DNA of 19,967 nucleotides from JAAYKS01 sp964479435 (GTDB taxonomy: Bacteria; Bacillota; Clostridia; Saccharofermentanales; UBA5734), in the NCBI GenBank assembly GCA_964479435.1, contig CAYZME010000036.1, positions 1 to 19,967 on the forward strand, written 5' to 3'. How positions within the stretch are numbered: the first letter of the stretch is position 1; every line of letters starts with the position of its first letter. Positions 13,267 to 19,967 of this stretch are shown here, in pieces. The translations under genes and the position numbers were made by a program. The notes under the pieces are model-generated. The model saw nothing but the letters and a program-made list of their open reading frames with translations, did no database searches and had not been told where the DNA came from.

Positions 13267-14304
13267 TTAGATCGCCTCCTTCTCATCGTCGGGCCCATCG
13301 TCCTGCCACGGCGGCACCCACGCCAGATCCTCCGCCCCGCGCGTGAGGGACGGATCCGCTTCCTGCGGCCGGGCGCAGGGCGGGCAGATCCCCTCACGCC
13401 GCACTTTGCAACGTGTGGGCAGACGCGCCAGCAGGTCTCCAAACCGATCCGGGACCACCGCGCGCCCGGACGTGTCGGTCTCCACCAGATCATGGCAGGA
13501 CGTGCAGAGCGATAAAATAGCCGCCGCGGCATCCTCGGCGAGCTCGGCGAGGTCGGCGACCGCCACGGTTCCCGCGGGACAGGTCGCCAACCAGCGGACG
13601 ACGGCCTCGGTCACCACCCGCAGATGCGCGGGCGGGCATCGCGCCAGATCCGCGTGAGAAGAGGCGGCGCGCAGGCAGAGGATGCCTCCGCGCGAAGGAT
13701 GCAACGAAACACCGATCGCGTCGTCACACGGGTCTCCCGACGCGGCTAACAACAACAGCCGGGTGACAGACGCCTCGCGCCGGGCCGACATCGGCACATA
13801 CGCCGCGCGCGAGGCGGGCAGAAAGGGGAGATAGACACATCGCCCCCCGCGCGACAACGCCGCGCCAAACAGGCGACCCAGATACAGCCGCCGCGACCGC
13901 AGACAGACATCGCCGATCACGCCGGCCAGCAGCGGCGGGTCAGCGGCGGAGGCCCCCTCGTTCCCCTCCGGCGCCGGACGGGGGGCGCCGGTGCGCGCTT
14001 GCAGTGCCGCCGCGATGCGCGCAGTGTCACCGAGGCGGGGCAGGGTATCCGCGCCATCCCGCGCGGGGTCGGGATGGACGTCACGGTCCCCGGAAAAGGA
14101 ACCCAGGCGTAAAACCGGGATGTCAACCGCGGGATGCCAACTGAAAAACCCCTCGCCGGCCAGGACGGCGTCAAACGCCGCCAGATCCGCGGTTTGCGCG
14201 TCATCCTGCGCGACCGCCCGACACGGGGCGAGGCGCCGCTCCAGGTCGGCGGCCAGTGCGCGCGCGTATTGCCGATCTTGATCCAAAACCAGAATTTGCC
14301 ACAT
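13267..14304 (-). CDS. Degenerate TadZ/CpaE-like pilus localisation protein
   Basis: The first gene of the pilus operon encodes 345 aa. The N-terminus (MWQILVLDQDRQYARAL) resembles a receiver-type alpha/beta domain. Residues about 125-295 look like a MinD/ParA-type fold similar to TadZ/CpaE (SRGGRCVYLPFL, GTVAVADLAEL). No Walker A is present where it would be expected (GVIGDVCLRSRRLYLGRLFG, 128-147), so ATP binding is doubtful. The C-terminus has a cysteine group, CKVRREGICPPC (299-310), that could bind metal. TadZ proteins place the Tad machine at the cell pole; that role is inferred from position, since sequence similarity is weak. GGGAGG lies 9 bp before the ATG. Confidence 0.65.
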   Translation of the reverse strand: MWQILVLDQDRQYARALAADLERRLAPCRAVAQDDAQTADLAAFDAVLAGEGFFSWHPAVDIPVLRLGSFSGDRDVHPDPARDGADTLPRLGDTARIAAALQARTGAPRPAPEGNEGASAADPPLLAGVIGDVCLRSRRLYLGRLFGAALSRGGRCVYLPFLPASRAAYVPMSARREASVTRLLLLAASGDPCDDAIGVSLHPSRGGILCLRAASSHADLARCPPAHLRVVTEAVVRWLATCPAGTVAVADLAELAEDAAAAILSLCTSCHDLVETDTSGRAVVPDRFGDLLARLPTRCKVRREGICPPCARPQEADPSLTRGAEDLAWVPPWQDDGPDDEKEAI

Positions 14305-14367
14305 CGATGCTCCCTCCCCGCGCCCTTACCATACCGTGCGGCCACCGCCGCCAGCCCCTGTCCTGGT

Positions 14368-14427
14368 CGACAAAAACAGCAAAAGAGGGGTTGTTTTCGT
14401 CGGTGCCCGGTCTACTGGACCGGGCGC
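14368..14427 (-). other. Two hairpins in the divergent tad/metK intergenic region
   Basis: GCCCGGTC (14405-14412) and GACCGGGC (14418-14425) form a perfect 8-bp stem with a 5-nt loop, extendable by two pairs. Next to it, 14368-14378 pairs with 14392-14402 over 11 positions with one mismatch that becomes a G-U pair in minus-strand RNA. Both could fold in the leader of the tad operon. Apart from these and the metK promoter, nothing else is recognised in 14305-14511, and no convincing tad promoter was found. Confidence 0.45.
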
Positions 14428-14456
14428 AACGCACGCCCACAAAAGCGCGGACAGGC

Positions 14457-14485
14457 TTGCGCCCTTCACCAGCCGATGATAAAAT
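14457..14485 (+). promoter_or_regulatory. Promoter of the metK riboswitch transcript
   Basis: TTGCGC (14457-14462) and TAAAAT (14480-14485) are 17 bp apart, and TGA before the -10 makes it an extended -10. Transcription would start near 14492, about 20 bp before the SAM riboswitch, which is the expected layout. Confidence 0.7.
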
Positions 14486-14511
14486 ACAGGCAAATTTCAT
14501 ATGGATTCATC

Positions 14512-14612
14512 TCTTATCGAGAGCGGCTGAGGGACTGGCCCTGTGAAGCCCGGCAACCGGCGATTGCGCATCGGTGCCAAATCCAGCAGGCGGTCACGCC
14601 TGGAAGATGAGG
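14512..14612 (+). ncRNA. SAM-I (S-box) riboswitch
   Basis: The leader matches the S-box consensus: CTTATC (14513-14518), AGAGCGGCTGAGGGACTGGC, TGAAGCCCGGCAACCGG, then GGTGCCAAATCCAGCAGG and GGAAGATGAG. P1 is formed by CTTATC with GATGAG (14606-14611). Without SAM, AAGATGAGGA (14604-14613) can pair at 8 of 10 positions with TCCGCTTCTT (14631-14640), the left arm of the following terminator, giving an antiterminator. With SAM, P1 forms and transcription should stop. It therefore lowers expression of metK and the genes behind it when SAM is plentiful. Confidence 0.96.
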
Positions 14613-14628
14613 ACGTTGACGATTCAGC

Positions 14629-14662
14629 AATCCGCTTCTTCCGGTGAAGAAGCGGATTTTTT
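14629..14662 (+). terminator. Riboswitch-controlled intrinsic terminator
   Basis: AATCCGCTTCTT and AAGAAGCGGATT form a perfect 12-bp stem with loop CCGGTG, followed by six T residues. It lies 17 bp after the aptamer and 89 bp before metK. Its left arm competes with the antiterminator formed with the 3' strand of P1. Confidence 0.95.
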
Positions 14663-14751
14663 GGCCTTTTCGCTCCCTTTGTGACACCCACGGCGCCCGG
14701 CCGGACACCGGTTGGCCCCCGATCCATTGATTACAAACCCGGAGGATACCT

Positions 14752-15951
14752 ATGCAATCAATAGAAACATGGTTTTTTACATCGGAGTCGGTGACCGAAG
14801 GGCACCCCGACAAGGTTTGCGACCAGATCGCCGATGCGGTTCTGGACGCCATTCTCGCCCGGGACGCCAGCGCGCGCGTGGCCTGTGAAGCCATCGCCAC
14901 CACCGGCCTGGTTCTGGTGACAGGAGAGATCACGACCACACACCCGGCCGACATCCCCGCGATCGTCCGACAAACGCTGCATGAGACCGGTTATGCCGAC
15001 CCCGAGGCCGGCTTTGCGGCTGACTCCGTCGCCATCCTCACCGCAGTGGGCCAGCAATCGCCCGATATCAAGGGCGGCGTCGATCACTCATATGAGGCGC
15101 GGCGCGGCGAGGCGGAGGACGAAGCCGCGACCGGCGCCGGCGACCAGGGGATGATGTTCGGTTTTGCCTGCGATGAGACCCCCGAATACATGCCGATGCC
15201 GATCGCGCTGGCTCACGCCTTGTGCCAACGCCTGGCCGCCGTTCGCAAAAGCGGCGACTTGCCCTACCTCCTGCCGGACGGCAAATCGCAAGTGACGGTG
15301 GAGTATCGGGGCGCGGTTCCCGTCCGTGTCGACACGGTCGTGTTGTCGACCCAGCACCGGGACGGCGTGGCCCAGGCGCGCATCGAGGCCGACCTGCGCC
15401 GGCTGGTGGTGGAGCCGGTGATCCCGGCCTCCCTGTTGGACGACGACACCCGCTACCTGATCAACCCTTCCGGGCGCTTTGTCATCGGCGGCCCGCAGGG
15501 CGATTCCGGCCTGTCCGGACGCAAAATCATCGTCGACACCTACGGCGGCTATGCCCGGCACGGTGGCGGCTCGTTCTCGGGCAAAGACCCCACCAAAGTC
15601 GATCGCACCGCGACCTACGCGGCCCGCTATGTCGCCAAAAACATCGTCGCCGCCGGCTTGGCCGCGCGTTGTGAGATACAGTTGTCCTACGCCATCGGCG
15701 TCGCGCGCCCGGTTTCGATTATGGTCGATACGTTTGGCACCGGCGCGATCCCCGACGCCGCCCTCGCGGATCTGGTGTGCCGGCATTTTGACCTGCGTCC
15801 TGCCGCCCTGATCCGCAACCTCGGTTTGCGCCGGCCGATTTACCGTCCGGTCGCCGCCTACGGCCACTTCGGGCGCAGCGACCTGGACCTGCCATGGGAG
15901 CGCACGGACAAAGCGGCGGCTTTGCGAGAAGATGTCAGACGCGCGCCATGA
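14752..15951 (+). CDS. metK: S-adenosylmethionine synthetase
   Basis: MetK makes S-adenosylmethionine from methionine and ATP in the cytoplasm. The 399-aa product has the usual length and motifs: FTSESVTEGHPDKVCDQ with GHPDK at 17-21, GAGDQG at 128-133, and GGGSFSGKD at 271-279. CGGAGGAT lies just before the ATG at 14752. A SAM-I riboswitch and terminator precede it, so its product shuts off its own synthesis. The last 20 bp overlap the start of recD2, which suggests that one mRNA carries both and that translation is coupled. Confidence 0.98.
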   Translation: MQSIETWFFTSESVTEGHPDKVCDQIADAVLDAILARDASARVACEAIATTGLVLVTGEITTTHPADIPAIVRQTLHETGYADPEAGFAADSVAILTAVGQQSPDIKGGVDHSYEARRGEAEDEAATGAGDQGMMFGFACDETPEYMPMPIALAHALCQRLAAVRKSGDLPYLLPDGKSQVTVEYRGAVPVRVDTVVLSTQHRDGVAQARIEADLRRLVVEPVIPASLLDDDTRYLINPSGRFVIGGPQGDSGLSGRKIIVDTYGGYARHGGGSFSGKDPTKVDRTATYAARYVAKNIVAAGLAARCEIQLSYAIGVARPVSIMVDTFGTGAIPDAALADLVCRHFDLRPAALIRNLGLRRPIYRPVAAYGHFGRSDLDLPWERTDKAAALREDVRRAP

Positions 15952-18256
15952 AAACACCCTCCCCCTCCCGGAAGAGGCGTTGCCCACCGGGACGGTGGCG
16001 GAGGAAGGGGTCGTCGAGGAGATTGTGTTCCGTTCCGATGAGAGCGGATACACGGTCGCCGAATTGGCGGTGTCCGCGGAGCGCGCGATGACGGCGGTTG
16101 GCATCATGCCTTTTTTGGCGCGCGGGGAGACCGTACGCATGCACGGCGTCTGGACGCGCCATCCCGAATACGGGCCGCAACTCAAAGTTTCCCACTATGA
16201 GGCGGTGGCGCCCGACACGGCCGCGGCGATCACGCTCTATCTGTCCTCGGGCATCATCCGCGGCATCGGCGAAAAAATGGCGGCGCGCATCGTCGCCCGC
16301 TTCGGCGATGACACGTTGCGCGTGATGCGTGAGCAGCCGGGCAAGCTGGCCCAGGTGCGCGGCATCAGCGCGCAAGCGGCCGAGCGCATCGCCGGCGAAT
16401 TGCGCGAGAAGCAGGAATACCAGGAACTGGCGCTGCTGCTGTCGCCGTTCGGGATCGGCATGGAAAAGATCCTCCGCATCCATCGGCGGTACGGCGCCGC
16501 CGCGGTCGAGGTCGTCCGCGAAAACCCGTTCCGCCTGGCCGACGATGTCTACGGGATCGGCTTTCACACCGCCGACCGCATCGCCCGCAGCCTGGACTGC
16601 GCGCCCGATTCCCCCTACCGCCTGCGCAGCGCGATCCGGTATGTCCTGTACCAGGGCGCCGCCTCCGGTCACACCAATCTGTTAGAAACCGCCTTGCTCG
16701 ACCAGGCTTCGCGCCTGTTGGATCTGCGCGTGGCGGCCGATCACCCCGACTACATCCAGATGAAGGTCAGCGGCCAGATCGTCACCGGCACCTGGGGCGA
16801 CCCGGCGACCCGCGTCGCGATCCGCAGTTTACATACCGCCGAGCTCAACATCGCCGGCCGTCTGGCGGCCATGGCAGTCTGCGATCCGGCCGACCCGATC
16901 ATCGACCCGGAGAAGCTGGTCGATCGCGTCGCCCGCGACAGCGGCTTGGCCCTGGCGGCGGAGCAACGCGAAGCGGTCCTCACGGCGGCCCGCTCCGGCG
17001 CCTGTGTGATCACCGGCGGCCCGGGGACCGGCAAAACCACTCTGATCCAGCTGCTGGTCCGCCTTTTCGACGAACAAGGCAAAAAAGTCCAATTGGCGGC
17101 GCCCACCGGACAGGCCGCCAAACGGCTCGCGCAAGCCTCAGGACTGGAAGCGCGCACCCTCCACCGCCTGCTCGAAAGCCGCTATATGGGCGATGACGGC
17201 GAAGACCGTCTGTCCGAACCGCGATTCCGCCGCGACGCCGACAATCCCCTGGACGCGGATGTGTTGATCGTGGACGAAGTCTCGATGGCGGATGTGTTGT
17301 TACTCGACAGCCTGATGGGGGCCCTGCGGCCCGGCGCCCGTCTGATTCTTGTCGGCGACGCCGATCAGCTGCCGCCGGTCGGCCCCGGCAACGCGCTGCG
17401 CGACATCCTCGCGTCCGGGTGCCTGCCGCAAGTGCGGCTGACGCGGATCTATCGCCAAAGCGATACCGGGCGGATCCTCGCCAACGCGCACCGGATCAAC
17501 CGCGGCGAATACCCCGTATTCGAACAGAGCGACGACAGCGATTTCATGTATATCCCGCGGCGCACGCCCGAAGACATGGCGGCGGCGGTCGTCCGCCTGT
17601 GCGCCGATGTGCTGCCGGCGCGCTACGGCTACGACGCGCGCCGGGACATCCAGGTCATCGCCCCCTCGCGCAAAGGCCCGGCCGGCATCACCGAGCTCAA
17701 CCGCAAGCTGCAGGCGGTTCTCAACCCCCGCGCCGGCGAACGGGCGCCCGGGTTTAATTCGCGCGGATTCCGTTACTGCGCCGCGGATCGCGTGATGCAG
17801 ATCAGCAACGATTACGACCTCGAATGGCACGACGCCGACAACCCGGCGGTGACCGGCAGCGGCATCTTCAACGGCGAGACCGGCATCATCCGCCGCGTCG
17901 ACGAGCAGGAAGGCACGCTCGACGTGCTGTTCGACGAAAACCGCCTCGTGACCTACGACCGCTCGATGCTGGACGAATTGGAACCGGCGTATGCCGTCAC
18001 CGTCCACAAAAGCCAGGGCGGCGAATACCCGGTGGTGGTGTTTGTGCTGCCGCCCGGTCCGCCGATGCTGCTGACGCGCAGTTTGCTCTACACCGCGGTC
18101 ACGCGGGCGCGCGAGCGGCTGTTTCTGCTGTCCAACGCGGACGTGTTGGCGCGGACGGTGGCCAACAACTGGCGCAGCGAACGACACACCGCCCTGGCCT
18201 ATCTCCTGCGCGAAGCCCGGGTGTATTGCGAGCAAAGACTCCCCGGAACGATTTGA
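15932..18256 (+). CDS. recD2: RecD2-type ATP-dependent 5'-3' DNA helicase
   Basis: RecD2 is a stand-alone SF1B helicase of bacteria without RecBC, with roles in DNA repair and replication-fork maintenance. The 774-aa protein has the RecD2 N-terminal region (VVEEIVFRSDESGYTVAEL, 27-45), helix-hairpin-helix repeats (GIIRGIGEKMAARI near 107-120; QVRGISAQAAERIAG near 141-155), Walker A GGPGTGKT (362-369), Walker B LIVDEVSM (445-452) and the late helicase motif TVHKSQGGEYPVVV. The ATG at 15932 lies inside metK and has only a weak GAGAAG before it, so coupling to metK translation is likely. Its stop overlaps the TTG start of comF. Confidence 0.94.
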   Translation: MSDARHENTLPLPEEALPTGTVAEEGVVEEIVFRSDESGYTVAELAVSAERAMTAVGIMPFLARGETVRMHGVWTRHPEYGPQLKVSHYEAVAPDTAAAITLYLSSGIIRGIGEKMAARIVARFGDDTLRVMREQPGKLAQVRGISAQAAERIAGELREKQEYQELALLLSPFGIGMEKILRIHRRYGAAAVEVVRENPFRLADDVYGIGFHTADRIARSLDCAPDSPYRLRSAIRYVLYQGAASGHTNLLETALLDQASRLLDLRVAADHPDYIQMKVSGQIVTGTWGDPATRVAIRSLHTAELNIAGRLAAMAVCDPADPIIDPEKLVDRVARDSGLALAAEQREAVLTAARSGACVITGGPGTGKTTLIQLLVRLFDEQGKKVQLAAPTGQAAKRLAQASGLEARTLHRLLESRYMGDDGEDRLSEPRFRRDADNPLDADVLIVDEVSMADVLLLDSLMGALRPGARLILVGDADQLPPVGPGNALRDILASGCLPQVRLTRIYRQSDTGRILANAHRINRGEYPVFEQSDDSDFMYIPRRTPEDMAAAVVRLCADVLPARYGYDARRDIQVIAPSRKGPAGITELNRKLQAVLNPRAGERAPGFNSRGFRYCAADRVMQISNDYDLEWHDADNPAVTGSGIFNGETGIIRRVDEQEGTLDVLFDENRLVTYDRSMLDELEPAYAVTVHKSQGGEYPVVVFVLPPGPPMLLTRSLLYTAVTRARERLFLLSNADVLARTVANNWRSERHTALAYLLREARVYCEQRLPGTI

Positions 18257-18996
18257 GAAACGGCGACAAACCGCCCCGCGGGCGGCGGGACAGCGCCTGG
18301 CTGGACCTGCTGTACCCCGAACGGTGCGCCTTTTGCGGGCGTGTCGACCGGCTGGTCGCGGGCAGCGGCGGCTGTTGCCGCGCCTGCCTCGCTTTGCTGC
18401 CGCACCGGCGGGGCGCGGATCGCACCCTGTTTTGCGAATTGCCGCACCCGGATCACACCTTGCCGGCCCGCGTCGCGGTCGTCGCCGCCATGCATTACGA
18501 ACCGCCCATTCGCGAAGCGTTGCTGCGCTTCAAATTCAACCGCGATGTCTATTTGGCCGCGGCCCTGGGCGCTCTGGCGGCCCGGGCCGCGCGACAGGCC
18601 ATCCGCGCGGGAGCGGTGCCGCCGCAGGTGGTGGCGGCTGTTCCGCTGCACCGCGCGCGCCAACGCGAACGGGGCTTCAACCAGGCCGCTTTGCTGACAG
18701 CCGAGGTGGCCGCGCGCTTGCGTTTGCCCGACGCGTCGGCGGCTTTGGCCCGGACCCGCGCGACCGCTCGCCAATCCTCGGCGCGCGGCCGCGCCGAGCG
18801 GGAAGCCAATTTACACGGGGCCTTTGCGGTGGTCGACCCGCTTGCCTTTCGCGGGCGCGTGGTCTGGCTGGTCGATGATGTCCTCACGACCGGCGCGACG
18901 ATTGGCGCGCTGGCACACGCGCTCATGCCGTACCGCCCGTCCGCGATCCTGGGGCTGGTGGTCGCCAGTAGCCGCCCACCGGATACCCTGCGTTGA
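18253..18996 (+). CDS. comF: ComF family phosphoribosyltransferase-like protein
   Basis: ComF proteins take part in natural transformation in several bacteria, and homologues are also found widely in non-competent species. The N-terminal zinc ribbon has Cys25, Cys28, Cys42 and Cys45 (CAFC and CRAC). A phosphoribosyltransferase-like domain follows, with PLHRARQRERGFNQA (131-145) and the PRPP-loop motif VVWLVDDVLTTGAT (203-216). The chosen start is TTG at 18253, overlapping the recD2 stop (TTGA), which gives a family-like 247 aa; no ribosome binding site is clear, and the upstream open frame is only an overlap with recD2. It is the third gene of the SAM-controlled unit. Confidence 0.88.
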   Translation: MRNGDKPPRGRRDSAWLDLLYPERCAFCGRVDRLVAGSGGCCRACLALLPHRRGADRTLFCELPHPDHTLPARVAVVAAMHYEPPIREALLRFKFNRDVYLAAALGALAARAARQAIRAGAVPPQVVAAVPLHRARQRERGFNQAALLTAEVAARLRLPDASAALARTRATARQSSARGRAEREANLHGAFAVVDPLAFRGRVVWLVDDVLTTGATIGALAHALMPYRPSAILGLVVASSRPPDTLR

Positions 18997-19021
18997 ATGC
19001 CTCGCCGGGGATCCGTACAAT
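18993..19021 (+). promoter_or_regulatory. Promoter overlapping the comF stop codon
   Basis: TTGAAT (18993-18998) and TACAAT (19016-19021) are spaced by 17 bp, each one mismatch or so from consensus. Transcription would start near 19028. A perfect palindrome GCCGCGCGCGGC (19033-19044) lies just after the start and could be an operator or a chance product of GC-rich sequence. Confidence 0.6.
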
Positions 19022-19067
19022 AGGGAAAGAAGGCCGCGCGCGGCAAACGAGACGGGGAGGATGTATC

Positions 19068-19214
19068 ATGCCGAGGATCGCGTTTCTGGGAGCTGGCCGT
19101 ACGGTTTTTGCCAAAAATGTCCTGGGGGGTCGCATCCTGACACCGGACGTCATCCGCGCGCTGTGTGACGACCTGTTCGCGGCACATGGCGACTGGATTC
19201 CCGCCGATCACTGA
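19068..19214 (+). pseudogene. Remnant of a GH4 (MelA-like) glycosidase gene with a large internal deletion
   Basis: The 48-aa frame joins the two ends of a GH4 alpha-galactosidase/alpha-glucosidase of about 430-450 aa. The first part, MPRIAFLGAGRTVFAKNVLG, is the NAD-binding N-terminus (compare PKITFIGAGSTIFVKNILGD in MelA). The second part, IRALCDDLFAAHGDWIP, is the C-terminus (compare the MelA end ALVDDLIAAHGDWLP). Everything between, including the active site, is missing, so it cannot be an active enzyme. GGGGAGG lies 7 bp before the ATG and a promoter lies upstream, so a small protein may still be made. An in-frame TTG at 18993 is open but lacks a ribosome binding site. Confidence 0.8.
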
Positions 19215-19224
19215 GGGAGAGACC

Positions 19225-19967
19225 ATGGATTGGAGAACAGCCGCCACCCGCCTGCTGTCCGGCGAATGGGACGGGATCGCCGCCTATCAATACGACCCCG
19301 GACACTGTGCCCATATCCCGCGCGACCCCACGGTCGCCCCGTTGCCCCGCGCCACCCCGGAATCCCAAGGGGTCCGGTCCGCGGCCCTCGCTGCCCTGAT
19401 CCGGGATTTGGACCGCACGCTGGAGATCGAGCCGCACAGCCTGATCGTGGCACGGCACGGTCAAATCGTGTGCGCGTGTCACTGGTCCCCGTACCGCCCC
19501 GACATCCCCCAATTCCTATACTCCCTCAGCAAGAGTCTGGTTGCGACCGCCATCGGCGTGGCCGTCGACGACGGCCTGCTCGACCTCGACGAGCGGGCGG
19601 CGGAGATACTTGGCTTTCAGCCACAGGAAGAGCGCGAACGGTACGACCGGCGGGTGCGGGAGATCACGGTGCGCCACCTGCTGACCATGACTTCGGGCAC
19701 TTCTTTCAACGAAGCGCTGACGCTGTTTCATTCCGATTGGGTGCAGGCGTTTTTTACCAGCCCTCTGTTGTTTGATCCCGGCAGCGCCTTTCGTTACAAC
19801 AGCATGAATACCTATATCCTGGCGGCGATCCTCCGCGCCCGTACCGGGCAAGGATTGCTGGCCTGGCTAGAAGAACGGGTCTTTCGCGTCATCGGCATCT
19901 CGGACGCGCACTGGGATCTTTGTCCCCGGGGCATTGAAAAAGGGGGCTGGGGTCTGTCGCTGACGCC
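19225..19967 (+). CDS. Serine hydrolase of the beta-lactamase (class C/EstB-like) family, N-terminal part
   Basis: The frame begins at an ATG 10 bp after the GH4 remnant stop with GGGAGAG before it, and runs off the window after about 247 codons. No signal peptide is seen, so the protein is probably cytoplasmic. The nucleophile motif is SLSK (Ser100, Lys103) in FLYSLSKSLVATAIG. HLLTMTSG follows at 151-158, and FRYNSMNTYILAAIL (189-203) carries the catalytic-type Tyr191. These fit penicillin-binding-protein-like esterases or peptidases as well as beta-lactamases, so antibiotic resistance should not be assumed. Its closeness to a GH4 remnant suggests a former carbohydrate-use cluster. The C-terminal third is outside the window. 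Confidence 0.88.
   Translation, partial: MDWRTAATRLLSGEWDGIAAYQYDPGHCAHIPRDPTVAPLPRATPESQGVRSAALAALIRDLDRTLEIEPHSLIVARHGQIVCACHWSPYRPDIPQFLYSLSKSLVATAIGVAVDDGLLDLDERAAEILGFQPQEERERYDRRVREITVRHLLTMTSGTSFNEALTLFHSDWVQAFFTSPLLFDPGSAFRYNSMNTYILAAILRARTGQGLLAWLEERVFRVIGISDAHWDLCPRGIEKGGWGLSLT

Noticed and set aside
17824..18252. Upstream extension of the comF frame
   Set aside because: It runs through the conserved end of recD2 in another frame; the zinc ribbon that begins ComF lies after 18253.
18993..19067. TTG at 18993 as start of the GH4 remnant frame
   Set aside because: No ribosome binding site precedes it, the sequence lacks similarity to GH4, and the ATG at 19068 has GGGGAGG at the right distance and begins the recognisable N-terminus.
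19225..19967. Antibiotic-resistance beta-lactamase
   Set aside because: Only general motifs of the class C fold (SxxK, Tyr) are seen, there is no signal peptide, and such hydrolases are commonly esterases or peptidases.

Overview
The window reads as chromosome of a GC-rich member of the Bacillota, most likely class Clostridia (Oscillospirales or Christensenellales-like). This is inferred from a SAM-I (S-box) riboswitch before metK, the order rpiB-upp-dCMP deaminase-atp, RecD2 rather than RecBCD, a small Clostridia-style Tad pilus cluster (TadZ-like, TadA, TadB/C, Flp1-like pilin, DUF6382-FHA protein) and a trace of a GH4 glycosidase. No rRNA, tRNA, CRISPR array, insertion sequence or phage gene was seen. 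Almost every base is in a gene, with short gaps and many stop/start overlaps.

Layout. 1-1876 (+): end of proA, then rpiB and upp, closed by a probable terminator at 1927-1977. 1992-9007 (+): a consensus sigma-A promoter followed by a perfect 16-bp palindrome starts a unit of a dCMP deaminase gene and the F1Fo ATP synthase genes B-E-F-(H'A)-G-D-C. 9027-14304 (-): a five-gene Tad-type pilus operon converges on atpC with a 19-bp gap; the probable atp terminator lies inside the 3' end of its last gene. 14457-18996 (+): a promoter, SAM-I riboswitch and terminator control metK, recD2 and comF, joined by overlapping ends. 18993-19967 (+): a promoter overlapping the comF stop precedes a 48-codon remnant of a GH4 glycosidase gene and a serine beta-lactamase-fold hydrolase that runs off the window.

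The strongest unusual signal is in the ATP synthase. There is no separate full-length delta gene. The C-terminal, stalk-binding half of delta is instead fused in frame to the N-terminus of alpha (642 aa), and the six-helix N-terminal half of delta is absent from the operon. Because F1 has three alpha subunits, this predicts up to three delta C-terminal domains per enzyme and a peripheral-stalk attachment unlike the textbook one. The c subunit of the same operon has a modified helix-packing motif (GxSxAxGxS).

Other notable points: TadB and TadC are one 527-aa protein carrying a 12-bp in-frame tandem repeat; the TadZ-like protein has no P-loop; a perfect hairpin sits directly before the pilin ribosome binding site; a helicase and a competence-type gene are placed under SAM control; and a GH4 gene is collapsed to its two ends, in frame and still behind a good ribosome binding site. 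All functions are inferred from sequence read by eye, with no database search.
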